DNA from: Euglena gracilis
Taxonomy: Eukaryota; Euglenida; Euglenophyceae; Euglenales
NCBI GenBank assembly: GCA_039621445.1
Contig: CP154956.1
Location: forward strand, 42,742,437-42,806,436
Length of the DNA: 64,000 nucleotides
Direction of reading: 5' to 3'
The translations under genes and the position numbers were made by a program. Under the pieces are notes generated by a model, which searched no databases, had not been told where the DNA came from, and saw only the letters and a program-made list of their open reading frames with translations. This document shows positions 50,744 to 61,192 of this stretch, one piece after another (position 1 is the first letter of the stretch; each line of letters opens with the position of its first letter).

Positions 50744-51093
50744 TCCCTCGAGGCAAGCCGACCAGGGAGGAAGGACAACCGAGGGCGAAGCACAAAGACA
50801 TTGTGAGCCCGACCCCCCACCCATATAAGAAAATTTGTCTTCAAACGCCCTCGATCAAAAGAAGTTGGGGGCCGGGGGGAGGTGGTGGGGACCCCCCCAG
50901 GCAAAGAAACAGCGCCATGGTCGTCACTTCGGAGACGACGCAGCCAACTCCGGCTAGGCGGCACTAAAGCAGTACTTCCTAACCCAGCGCGCCAAACAGT
51001 CGCAACAAACCGCCGGCGATCAAGGCACACTCACAATGTCTTTGTGCTTCGCCCTCGGTGTCCCTTCCTCCCTGGTCGGCGTGCCTCGAGGGA
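50744..51093. mobile_element. MITE-like element with 64-bp terminal inverted repeats
   Basis: 50744-50807 (TCCCTCGAGGCAAGCCGACC...) is the reverse complement of 51030-51093 with only a few mismatches. The 222-bp interior codes for nothing recognised. No target duplication is obvious next to the termini. Size and structure fit a non-autonomous foldback or MITE element lying 49 bp outside element 2. Confidence 0.65.
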
Positions 51094-52790
51094 AAACTCA
51101 CACTGCAGGGCTGAAACGCAAAGTGCCGATGAAAAAAACGCGACTTGGGGGCTATTTTCAATTTCCGGCGCTTTTTGTTTGAACCTGAATTTTGTTCTTT
51201 CGGGGGTGACGGTTCAATGTGCAGGGGTGTGCGGGGTTTGGGTGGTGACCCCCCTGGACAAGTGCGGGGGCACGCACCACTGCAAAGGGGGGGTCCGGAA
51301 CGGCCCCAAGGGGCCGTTCCTCCCACAAAAACGGTCACACTTTTCCTTTCGGCGTTTTGCCCATTTTTTGCTTAAAAAAGTGCCAGAAATGACACCTTTG
51401 GCCGTTTTTGGTGAAAAATTTTTCGGGCCGGCGCACAGCCCGAAAAACCGATCACTTAGACCGCGCCACTGATCCAGGTGCGACAAGAGGGCATGGGGGG
51501 GGGAAGCTTCAGCTTGGTTTGGATGGGGAGCAGTTGGGAAAATTTCTCTAAAAAACTGAGGACTTGTCCGCAGGATTCCTGACGATGGATGGCAAAGGAC
51601 ACAGGGGGAAACGCGATGCAAGTTAGACGTTTATAGCTATTGTAATACACAATTTCGTATTGGGAACAGGTGAAATGGGTTGCAAGAAGATGCAAATTCA
51701 ATGCTGAGAACACACCAGGCTTCTTTTTACCAACCTCGGGGGGCTGCCTTGTGTCATGGGGTGCCTGACTGCAGCAGACACCCCCTCCTGGGGGTTTTGG
51801 AATATGCATAGGTTTGACCCCTTCAAAATAAAATATGTGCAGCAAGGGATGCATGCTGCAATGCTGCTCACTCCAAAACTCGACCTCCTCCCACCATTGG
51901 GTGGAGTCGACAGTGTCGCCCACCCTGTCCTTCCCAAACCGACCAGGGGGGAGGATACCACCAGGAGCAATTGCCACCAAAAAAATTCTGCTGGAAAAAA
52001 ATTGGACGCAATTTTATAATGCTGGAGAAATTCTGGACATCTGCTTGAAAAGGCCAGGAAAACTTCTGGAAAAGAAAACTCGTCAAAAAGATTTTTTCCC
52101 CTTCTTTTCGAGGTTTTCCCAAATTCCAACATTTGAAAATTGGTGGAACCTTAACCTCTAAATTGCAGAATAAAATGCACAGACACATACTTTCATTTTG
52201 GATGGTCAATGAACCTTCTGACAGGTGGGTGATTGAAACAAAAATACATTCCAAATGTTAGTGCGACCAAGAATAACCGCGAAAACGTTTCAGGGCGTTC
52301 ACTGGAGGAAATTGCATTTTTCTCAAATTTGCAGGAAAATCTTGGACGGATTTTCAAATGCTGGGGAAAATCCTGGACAAAATTTCGCTAGAAAATTTTC
52401 CCACACAATTTATCCCGTTTAAATTGTGTTAAGTTTAAATTCCCCCTGGCAGGGTCCGAATTTCCTTGAAAGAAAGGAAAAGAAAGTGTCTGATTTTCAA
52501 ATTGATCGGTTGCCAGCAACCCCCCCCCCCGCAGCAAAACCTGGACAGCAGCAAACATGGGAGATTTCAGAATATGCACCTTGCAAGGAATTCAAACGCA
52601 ATGCGCCTCCCAGGGAGCATCCGCCCGACATCATCAGACGTTGCTGTGTTTGGCGGAAGGTCCATCATCAAGCTTGGGAACGGGGAATTTTGGGAGATAA
52701 TTTTGGCTGCAATGCACATCCACACATCCAGTTCGGTGCACAAATGAGAGCATGGGGAGGGCAGGGTGTAAAGTGAGCAAGGGAGGAGGG
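51094..52790. other. intergenic, no supported gene
   Basis: Frames of up to 174 codons (minus strand 51980-51456) show no domain and overlap frames in other phases. A loosely repeated CTGGA(G/A)AA(A/T)TTCTGGAC-type phrase recurs near 52020-52080 and 52330-52385. Confidence 0.4.
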
Positions 52791-52799
52791 TGGGGTCAG

Positions 52800-53780
52800 C
52801 CCCTTGTGAAAAAAATATCCGGTGCAAAACGCCCGAAAATTTTTGGGCCTTGGAAAAGGCCGCGTTCTCGCGCCCCTGCTTTTTTGAAAAATTGGTCAAA
52901 ACGTGGACCAAATTTTTCATCTTTCTGGCGCTTTGCGGCAGAAAATTTTTTGGGGGTTCCTGGGGGGTCCAGACCCCACCCCTCGGTCCAAAGGGGGGAA
53001 GGGGGTCTTAACCCCATCCCCCCTCCAAAAATCACCACTCACTTATACCCTGGGGGAGGGAGAAGGGTTTTTTGGGGGCTTATTATTCTTCTGCTCCCGG
53101 AAGGCTGCCTTGGGACTTTGCGGCGTTGGGATGGTTTCAATTTCAGCAACACTTGCAATTTCGAAGCACGCCACTTGGAAGCCTTGGGTGTGTTGCCCCT
53201 TGGAGACAAAATGTTCCCCACGATTGCTCTTTCAGGAGTGAGCAGGTCAGAAATTTGGAGCCATTTTCTAACAGACCCCTCCCTGGAAATTGGGACAATT
53301 CTGTGATCAACCCTTTGCTGGTGTCCCTGAAAATGGATGCACACAGCCTGGAATGTAAGGGTCGTATAAGGTGGTGGCGGCAAACAAACAACGTGCGAAA
53401 AAAGGTCAGGTCGCAGATGGGGAACAACAGAAAACAGGCCAAGGGAAAAAATGCGGCTGGTCGTGACATTCATTTGCTGCAATGTGTCTGCTCTAGGTCG
53501 TTCATTGACGTCACAAGATCAAAAACCATTCCGAATGAGCCAGTCCATTGTTCAATGCACGTGGGTGGAGGCAGGGCTGTGCAGGAAGGCCTGGTGGGGG
53601 TTCGACCCTCCCCACCCACCATGGCAGCTGCTCGAAGAAAAATTCTTCGGCGCTGAGGGGAAAGTTTGACCTAAAAATCGGCGCCCCCGGAAATACGAGA
53701 AAGCCTGGTAGGGGTGGTCAGACCCCCCCCCCACCACCAGGATTGGGGGGTCGACCCCCCCCACCACCCACAGGGTTGCG
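52800..53780. repeat. dispersed repeat family with GGCGC...CCCCCGGAAATACG and GGTCGACCC motifs
   Basis: Related blocks at about 52915-52990, 53590-53770 and 55840-56060 share TTCTGGCGC, GGGAAATTTTTTGGGG, GC(C/T)CCCGGAAATACG(A/G)GA and GGTCGACCCCCCCC(A/C)CCACC. Each is rich in poly-G/C. 53040-53590 between them has no recognised gene. Confidence 0.5.
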
Positions 53781-53820
53781 GGGATCAGGCACCTATGGTC
53801 ACTTCCCATTTTGGTGCTCT

Positions 53821-53857
53821 GGTCGGCCCTGGTCGGCCCTGGTCGGCCCTGGTCGGC
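53821..53857 (+). repeat. GGTCGGCCCT tandem (about 3.7 copies)
   Basis: Perfect 10-bp units, followed by CCATAGGTGGGGGTATCCG. Two more arrays of the same unit lie at 54689-54742 (inverted) and 55398-55437. Confidence 0.9.
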
Positions 53858-53949
53858 AAATAGTCGGCCATAGGTGGGGGTATCCGTCACAGAAAAAATG
53901 TGAAGGGATGCAATGAGATCAAAAGATCAAAAGGAAGTGCCCCATAAGG

Positions 53950-54225
53950 CCTCCATTGGCTCCCCAAAAGCAACCAAAATGACCTAAAATGGCTTGAAAT
54001 GACCAAAAATTACCCAAAAAACGCCAACAAAATCCACAAAAGATTGTGAAAAATGACCCAAAATTACCAAAAGGGCGCAAAATGGCCACAATGTCATAAA
54101 AAATGCTCAGATTGACCCAATTTAGCCCAATATTTGCCAAATCAGTGACAAATAGCCCCCAAATTAGCAAAAACTGGTCCATAATGGCCAAAATGGGTGT
54201 AAAACTGGAGATTTGTGAGAAAATT
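53950..54225 (+). repeat. AAAATG/CCAAAA-rich dispersed repeat, copy 1
   Basis: About 250 bp matching 63735-64000 in the same orientation (shared end: GGCCAAAATGGGTGTAA(A/G)A, then CTGGAGA), roughly 85% by eye. It is built of short CAAAATGACC-like phrases. Confidence 0.75.
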
Positions 54226-54275
54226 ATCCAAAAAATGGGTTTAGTTCTTCAAAAAATACAAAAAATGCCAGCATC

Positions 54276-54432
54276 ACCCAGCATCGCCCAGCAACACCCT
54301 GCATCGCCCAGCATCGGAACCCCACCTCTGGTCACCAAAAATCCAGCATCACCCAGCATCGCCCAGCATCAAGCACCTTCGGTCACCCACCCCTTTGGGC
54401 CCCGCATCGCCCTGCATCGCCCTGCATTGCCC
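54276..54432 (+). repeat. GCATC(A/G)CCCA decamer repeats
   Basis: About a dozen decamers (AGCATCGCCC, AGCATCACCC, TGCATCGCCC) in clusters around 54276-54316, 54350-54372 and 54404-54432. A further cluster is at 62565-62597. Confidence 0.8.
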
Positions 54433-54688
54433 TAAAAGCATCCAATGGTGCCCTAGGCAACCTTACAGTGAACCCCCAGGCAACCATCAGGCACATCCAC
54501 ACAAAATCCTCATTGCTCACACTTTGCATTGGCCACACTACAAAAGAGCATGCAGCAGACAGGGAAGCACAGAGTCAGTCACGGTGGAGGTCCCGCTTCT
54601 TGGCCTCCAGCCAACCTTCCTCGACACCCAACTCGCGACTTTGTGTAGGGCCGACTATGATTTTCAGGACCCCCGTAGGTGGGGGTTC

Positions 54689-54742
54689 CGACCAGGGCCG
54701 GCCAGGGCCGACCAGGGCCGACCAGGGCCGACCAGGGCCGAC
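54689..54742 (-). repeat. GGTCGGCCCT tandem, inverted (about 5 copies)
   Basis: On the plus strand (ACCAGGGCCG)n with one G substitution. It is preceded by CCCGTAGGTGGGGGTTCCG, close to the flank of the first array. Confidence 0.9.
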
Positions 54743-55397
54743 TTGCATGTGGTTGGCCGACCGAAGGGGAACGGATGAAGGAATTCGGCAGCTTGCCCTC
54801 TGGAACAAGCACCTCTGATGATGCTGGGCGATCGATGCAGGGCGATGCGGGGATTTTTTTTGGATTTTTTTTTGGATGCGGGGATTTTGGATGGCTGAAG
54901 TGGGGTTCATATTTGGGCCCATACTGCTGGGTACACCTCTGTTGTCTCGTCCCTCCCTCCCCTGCAGACCACTCCAGCCTGCCCTTCATGTCGGCCCGTG
55001 CCTCTGCCTCTGATGCCGTGTTGAACCTCTCCGTCCCCCTCCGGGAGATGTGTGACTCCCCTGGAGCCGGAGGTATCGTGCCCCTGCTGCATACCTGCGT
55101 ACAGCCTCCACATTGGTGCTGTGTTCCTCCTTGGCTCGTCTGACCTTCCCTGAGTGACTCCCTGGAGTGGATGCTCCAGTGGGAGAGGGAGGTTATGGGG
55201 GGAATCTTAAGTTGTGGGATAAACGGGCGACTGTGGTCGCGGTTGTAGGCATGTGCATGATCATGTGCATCCGTGGATGCTTGTGGGGCATGTGAATCTG
55301 AGGATGCTTGTAGGGGTGCGCATACTGTGCACCCCTGATTGTTGGATGCCAGGATTGGCATCCAACGAGCCGCGAATTTAATATTTTTTATATATTT
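54743..55397. other. intergenic, no confident gene
   Basis: 54955-55143 has an acceptor-like CCCTCCCTCCCCTGCAG followed by a short open frame (plus strand), but no donor, domain or matching exon was found. GATGCTTGTGGGGCATGTGA-like phrases repeat near 55250-55320. Confidence 0.35.
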
Positions 55398-55437
55398 GGT
55401 CGGCCCTGGTCGGCTCTGGTCGGCCCTGGTCGGCCGT
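55398..55437 (+). repeat. GGTCGGCCCT tandem, third array (4 copies)
   Basis: Four units with one substitution (GGTCGGCTCT), followed by GTAGGTGCCTGGCGGGG. Confidence 0.88.
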
Positions 55438-55708
55438 AGGTGCCTGGCGGGGATTCCCGTACAGCCCTGGGTGGAGGTTCCCTCACAGGTCCACGTCGGC
55501 TGACAATCCCCTGGGGGGCTAATTTTTGGAAGAAATTTCCGCTATTGGTTGACAAGGACCCAATCAGAGATTTTCTTATGACCTGGGTCCGGGGTGAGGG
55601 GTCTGTACCCACCACCCACGGGGTGCAGGCACACAAACACACACACCACGCACACAGACACCCCAAAATGGACCACCAAAGATGCCCCCCACCCCACCCC
55701 CCATGAGT

Positions 55709-55791
55709 GAGCGCGCGCGCGCGCGCGTGTGTGTGTGTGCATGTGCTTGCGTGTGTGCATGCCTGTGTGTGTGTGTGTGTGTGTGTGTTGG
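55709..55791. repeat. (GC)n-(GT)n microsatellite
   Basis: GCGCGCGCGCGCGCGC passes into interrupted GT repeats. Purine-pyrimidine alternation of this kind favours Z-DNA. Confidence 0.9.
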
Positions 55792-55839
55792 GTGCTTCAC
55801 GCCGAATAGAGGAAACCCCGCCTCCGGAGGGGGTTCGAC

Positions 55840-56060
55840 CAAGGCTGCACAGGAACCCCTGGGGGGGTCGACCCCCCCACCCACCACAGCATTTTCACAG
55901 ATTTTTCTTAACAAATTCTTCCTGGCGCCAAAACTGCCGGGAAATTTTTTGGGGTCGAAAATTGGTGCTCCCGGAAATACGGGAGGAGGTGGGGGGGGGG
56001 GGGTCCACCCCCACCATGCAAGGGGGGGGGGGTGGTCGACCCCCCCCACCCACCACCCTG
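55840..56060 (+). repeat. dispersed repeat, further copy
   Basis: Shares TCTTCCTGGCGCC, GGGAAATTTTTTGGGG and CTCCCGGAAATACGGGAG with the blocks at 52915-52990 and 53590-53770, plus GGTCGACCCCCCC on both sides. Confidence 0.5.
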
Positions 56061-59000
56061 GCTGTTTGGCCAATTCCTGTACTGCCCTGTGTTCGTCTCC
56101 TCCCTCCATCCCCAAACTTTAAAAAACTGGACCCAATGCATCGTCGTGGACATGAGGGAAATACTGATCCAATCACTGTGCACCACCCCCTAGTGCAAAT
56201 GCACACAAACACGAGAGTTTCGATGCCAAGGTGGTCAAATAGCACAGACACAGGAAGCGCGAGGAGGGTGTGTGGCAGATATAGATGGTGCGTGTGGGAG
56301 ATATGGTGGGGGGTGGGGGCAAGAGGGGGTGGGGGCATCTCTAGGCTTCTTTGTACAAACCCTCTCCCCCAGGACCCAGGAGGGGGATGGACCAAGAGGG
56401 TCGCCTGGAAACCTCTGTCCCCTTCTGGGTTTGGGGTGCCAATTCTTCATAATTATTCTGGAAAACTGCGGGGACCCCACTTTGGGTCCTACGGGGTGGT
56501 CCTTGACAAAATTAAACAGAAAAAACAACAACTTTGCTATCCCAGCACATCTTCTGAGATTCCCAAAAGCAAATAATCAATTCGGACTTTCTCAATTCAA
56601 CTTAAAAAATTCGGTTAAAAAATTCAGCGAAAACAGGTCGACGTCGGGGGACAATTGCTTCCGAGCATCCTTGGACAATCAACCATCAATTTAAAGCGTA
56701 AAAAAATGCGGTTCTCTTTTCTTTCTATTTTCCACCCCGTTTGAGCCCTGCACCAACTGGACTAAACGAGTCTCAAAAATATGCATGTCCAAGTCTAATG
56801 TCAAATGTCCAATGCCCAAACATGTGCAAAAACTGTCCATGTCCATGAACGGACATGGACATGTTCAATGTCCATTGAGGGATATGGAACAAATTTCCAT
56901 GTCCCTTAAAGACCGCCGGGCCCACCCCCACCTCCCAGGTGGGTCAACCACCTCCCATCAGGCGTTCCTTGAAGTCCAGCCACTCCCTTGAAGAGCCAGC
57001 CGCAACCAACCCCCAGGCATCCCAGAGCAGAAAGCACCAACTTTCTTTTTAAAAAAAACACCTTGCAGATGGGGAGGTCGGGGATTGTCCGGCCATGCCT
57101 TCCCGCCTGCACACAGCCAGCCTACGGCCCCCACCCACCGGCTTGCATCAAAAGAAGCCTTGGTGCCACTGCCATGCAGTGGACAGCGCGGAACACAGGG
57201 GGGGGGGATGGACAGTCAATAGGAGTAGTCAACAGGATAGGGCGGGGGCCCCTCCACGGGAACGGTTCGCCAGGGCATGGCTTGCAGGAAAGGGGAGCCG
57301 ACCAGCTCTGGGAGGCTGGCGGGGGACCCCCACCTCCCAGCTGGGCTCAGTGCTGTGCTGTGGCCTTGGGGGCGGGGGCGCCTCCTCCGCAACCCAACGG
57401 CAATGAACGGAAGGGGAAAGATGAGAGAAGGAAAACCTGAGGGGGGGATGGACGGATGAGTCAATAAACCAGGGTTTTTTTTTGCTTTCGTGTGTCTTGG
57501 AGCCAAATTTTGTGGGTTTGGAAGTCAAAGAGCAAAAGTTGGACTTGCCTCCAAGTTGGCTTGGCGGATTACTAGATCACACTTCTCAATAAGGCGGCAG
57601 GAAAGTGGAAAACGTTGCCCAGAAGCAGGGATTTCTTAAGGACCCTGGGGGGGGGGTCCCGCCGGTTGGCTGGAAAAATGTGCTGGCTGGACCGCCACTC
57701 TGGGGGTGGGGGGGGGTCAAGGGGGTAAGGGGGTGGGGGCACGGCCGGCTGGGAGCTGGACCCAGTGGGTATCCCCCAAAATACCCTAATGCACTTGTGA
57801 TTGCTGTTCTGCAAGGGTGACCAACTGTTTTGCTCGAGTAAATGCTGTTGTGTGCAAGTTCGCTTGTATGGAAAAAATATGGGGGCCCCGTATGGTGAAA
57901 GTGAGGGCAATGAATGTGCAAGACAATACTTGGGGAAAAAAGACTGGCATTTCAAATTGCATTTCTTCTGGTCTGGCCAGGAACCTGAACACCGACGTCC
58001 TGGGGTGAGGAACCACATCTGGTGAAAAGGCTCCGATGGGATTTTCTGGTGGGCAGTGTTGAGGTTTTCCCCTTGGGAGGGTAAAAGTTGTCTTTTGTAA
58101 CGGCCCATTAAAAAAATGATCGCATGGATGAGATGATAATACAAAAAAATTACAGACGAAGAGGTGTTGCATCAGGGATGGAGAAGGGCAAAGCATGATG
58201 GTATGGTGCGGTGTGCAATACGGGGTGGGACACTGAGATGTGGTGTGATTTGTTGCAGGAGGTGTCCTGCACACAAAATTAATCACCCGGAGGAGACCCC
58301 GTGGAGGCTCCGCGGGGCTTCAGGTGACCAAGAGCCAGGATTCCAAACCTCTGGGGGCTGCCGACGGCACATCCCATTGACACACCGGGTGGCAAAGACG
58401 CTGAAATGAACAACCGCAACAGGGTAGGACGTCCCCCGTGGCGGTCGGGGGGGTCGGAAGCATTCGATGTCCCACGCAACGGCCATCGTGGCGCACTGGC
58501 CAGGCGGCGTCCCCCGCGGTCCAGACCGCCTCAGGTTCAAGGAATGGGCTGGGGGTGGGGGTCTGGAAAGCCAGAGGGGAAGAGACTGGGGGGCAGTGGG
58601 CGGATGGGGAATTTTGGAGGAAAGACGTGACGGAAAGGCTGAATGGGAAAAAGGGGGGTCTTGACCCCTACCCCTACCCCTGGGGAGGGGTCTTCCAAGT
58701 CAAAAAGAAGCCGGGGCGACACACGGTGATCAAATGTGCTTTGCAAGAAGGGGTTTGTCAGGAGCAATGGCATCCTAAACGTCACAAAGAGGTTCAATGT
58801 GACGTGGACTGGGAGGATTTGATTCACGACGTACTGCTGATGAGGAAGAAGTTGGATTTGGGCAGAATTTGGCGGTGGCACGAGAATCTGCAATTTCAGG
58901 AAACAATGCCGTGGACTTCAGGGAATGCAAAACGCTCGTGGGACCTGCAACCTCTTGAAATACAAACCCATTTGAGAACATGGATCTAGCATGCTCTAGC

Positions 59001-59235
59001 ATGGCAGATGGAAATTTGCACATTACAGCTGGCACATACTGAACTGCGAGATGGATCCTTGGCTATGGACATAGACGGGCCTGGAAATCAGAAGGGAGGG
59101 AGGGAGAGAAAATGCCGTCCGTATTTTTCAGCAACTTTGCCTTCCTCAACGCTAAAGGGCCTCGACCAGGCGTTTAGCTATTTTGATAGACACTGGAAAC
59201 AAGCCACTAACTTGACTCCCCTCCAGACTTTCATT
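56061..59235. other. intergenic, no supported gene
   Basis: Several frames of 60-190 codons occur on both strands but overlap each other, cross poly-G/C runs and show no domain. The longest plausible piece (plus strand about 58700-58989, VIKCALQEGVCQEQWHPKRH) is unrecognised. The only structured item is the hairpin at 56834-56861. Confidence 0.4.
56834..56861. other. perfect 11-bp hairpin
   Basis: TGTCCATGTCC (56834-56844), loop ATGAAC, then GGACATGGACA (56851-56861). It sits in a stretch with many ATGTCC phrases (56780-56910). Confidence 0.8.
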
Positions 59236-59545
59236 TAGTGCGCCGCAGCGAAGTTTGCCGCGGCGCAAAAAAATTTTCCGCAGCGCACGCGGTGCACAAT
59301 CGAATTTTTGTCGCGGCACCCATGGCGCACCTGAAACGCCACCGCGGCGCACCAACGATGCACCCGCGGCGCGCCAAATACCCTTCCCAGCCACAGTCGA
59401 GAAAATATCAAAGAGACTGGGCCGGGGATAATTGGGATGGCTATGCCGCGGTGCAGGCGGCGCTGCCGCGGCGCACGCGGCGTACAGAAAACAATCTTCC
59501 GCGGCGCATGTGGTCACAAAACCTCCAATGCCGTGGCGCACCAAA
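59236..59545. repeat. CCGCGGCGCA-type interspersed repeats
   Basis: About a dozen copies of (C/G)CGCGGCGCA(C) or near variants (CCGCAGCGCAC, CCGTGGCGCAC) spaced 10-40 bp apart. Many contain the palindrome CCGCGG. Frames are Arg/Ala low complexity. Confidence 0.75.
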
Positions 59546-59789
59546 TGAAAATCTGCTCCCCTCCCCCCCCCCTGGGGGTGGGGTCCAGGGGCCCTCCCAG
59601 TTACAAAAAAAAATCCTCCGGTGCTGCGCGTCGAGGTGGAAATGGGGTTTGCAATGTTCTCAATGGATTTTTTTTGGCTGACTTTGTCCCAAAAATGGTC
59701 AAAATGGACATGTTTGACAGGTTTTGGGGAAACTTTTTTTTTGCTGCTTCGCATCGGTGCTAGCCCTACCACAGGACCACCTGTGTGCA

Positions 59790-59900
59790 CTGCAAGGTTG
59801 GGTTTTGGGTTTTGGGTCCCCCCCCCAAAATTTTGTTTTTTGGGTACCCCCCCCAAAAACACCAAAAATTTGTATTTTTGGGACCCCCTCTTTGAAAAAT
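59790..59900 (+). repeat. dispersed G/C-run plus GTTTTGG repeat, copy 1
   Basis: GCAAGGTTGGGTTTTGGGTT and following C-run/TTTTGGGTACCCC phrases recur inverted at 60943-61046. Confidence 0.65.
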
Positions 59901-60035
59901 TTTACCCCTAACCCCTAACTACCTAAAAAGGCGGATTTTGGCCAAGAAAAGCCATTTTTTTCAAAATTTTCTGCGCCTGCGGTGCCAAAAAGTATATCTT
60001 ACCCCCCTCTGGGCCCTCCGGGGGAGTCCGGCTGG

Positions 60036-60130
60036 ACCCACCCCGGGTGATCCCTGGGGCTGCAGCCGGGATCGAACCACCGACCCCGCGTGCAAAGCAG
60101 GATTCCTGTCCAACACGTCCAAAAGGATGG
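60036..60130 (-). mobile_element. tRNA-derived SINE-like fragment (or tRNA-Ala pseudogene)
   Basis: On the minus strand an A-box-like TGGACGTGTTGG (60121-60110) and a B box GGTTCGATCCC (60078-60068) are spaced as in a tRNA. Between them CCTGC-TTTGCAC-GCGGG forms a complete anticodon arm with anticodon TGC (Ala). The T stem and D arm are imperfect and no acceptor stem pairs, so it is not a working tRNA gene. Sequence continues past the B box (CTGCAGCCCCAGGG...), as in SINEs. Confidence 0.55.
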
Positions 60131-60942
60131 AAGTGCACCGGGGGGGGGGGCGGCAGTGCTTATACAAGGCAGTGTTTATACACCGGGGGGGGGGAATAAT
60201 ACAACAAATTTGTGGATTCTGATAAAGGGTGACCGTTGGTATCCAGACTGTTATTTTCGGAGGGAAAATCATGCCCACCAGAATTGTGGCCTCTGATTGG
60301 GGGGGGGGGCAGGGGTGTGATCATTGTAAACCCTCCCCCCAAATAATCCCCCCCAAATAATACCCCCCCCTCGGGGTACGACTTCGGCCACCAAAATAAT
60401 ACACCCCTCCCCCAGTTTCGGGCCGAAAGCCCGGATTTTTGACCTGAAAATGTAGGTAAAAATCACAATCTCTGACAATAAATTATCAAAAAAAATCGAT
60501 TTTTCTGGATTATCTGGCCTCCAAGAAATGCTAAATTTCATGAGAAAGTACAAAAAAAAATGAAAGGGGGGTTTTGCACTATTTTTGCTCCCACGGAACT
60601 TCGAAAATTTTCGAAAATTTTTGGGAAATAATACCCCCCCCGGCCGGGACTTCGGGCGAAAAAATATTACCCCGGGTATCATTTGGGGGGTTTTACATGT
60701 CTCGAACAGAAAATTGCATTTTGGGGCATTTTGAAAGGCCTTGTGGCCCCAAAAAAATTTCAGGATCCAAAATTGTACTAACTAAACTAACTGGACTAAC
60801 CGGGTCTGACTACTGAAAAGTAAACCGCCAGAAAGTGTTTCAAGCAGGCGGGGAGTGTTCAGGACAACTCTGAGCGACAGCCCCTTCGTGACTTTGCGGA
60901 TGTCGACCATTGCTTCCCATGGTTTTCTCTCATCGTCAATGG
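60131..60942. other. intergenic, no gene
   Basis: Poly-G/C-rich with AATAATAC(C)CCCCC phrases (60335-60400, 60628-60640) and (C)TTCGG(G/C)C motifs. No credible frame. Confidence 0.4.
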
Positions 60943-61046
60943 AGACCCAAAAATTTGATTTTTGGGTACCCCCCCAAAATTTTTGGGCCGATTTTGGGAC
61001 CCCCCCAAAAATACAAAAACAAAACCCAACCTTGTGCACTGTGTGT
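60943..61046 (-). repeat. dispersed repeat, copy 2 (inverted)
   Basis: Reverse complement resembles 59790-59900, ending in AACCCAACCTTG. Confidence 0.65.
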
Positions 61047-61146
61047 CCCCCCGGGGGGTCCACTAGGATGTCCACGAGCCAAATTCTTAGACGGCCGGGA
61101 ATGCACTTTTCTTGTTGAGTCACAAAATTTAGGCAGTTTTAGTGAA

Positions 61147-61192
61147 AATGCGCATCTGCGCACTTTGGACGCAGAGTGCGCAGGTGCGCATT
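61147..61192. other. 18-bp hairpin
   Basis: AATGCGCATCTGCGCACT (61147-61164) pairs with AGTGCGCAGGTGCGCATT (61175-61192), with a single T-G position and a 10-nt loop. It is the strongest isolated stem in the right third of the window. Confidence 0.8.

Noticed and set aside
54955-55143. Possible host exon after CCCTCCCCTGCAG
   Set aside because: Short, no recognised domain, no convincing donor, and the opposite strand is equally open.
59152-59865. 237-codon minus-strand frame
   Set aside because: Runs through CCGCGGCGCA repeats and poly-G/C tracts; Arg/Ala/Gly-rich with no domain.
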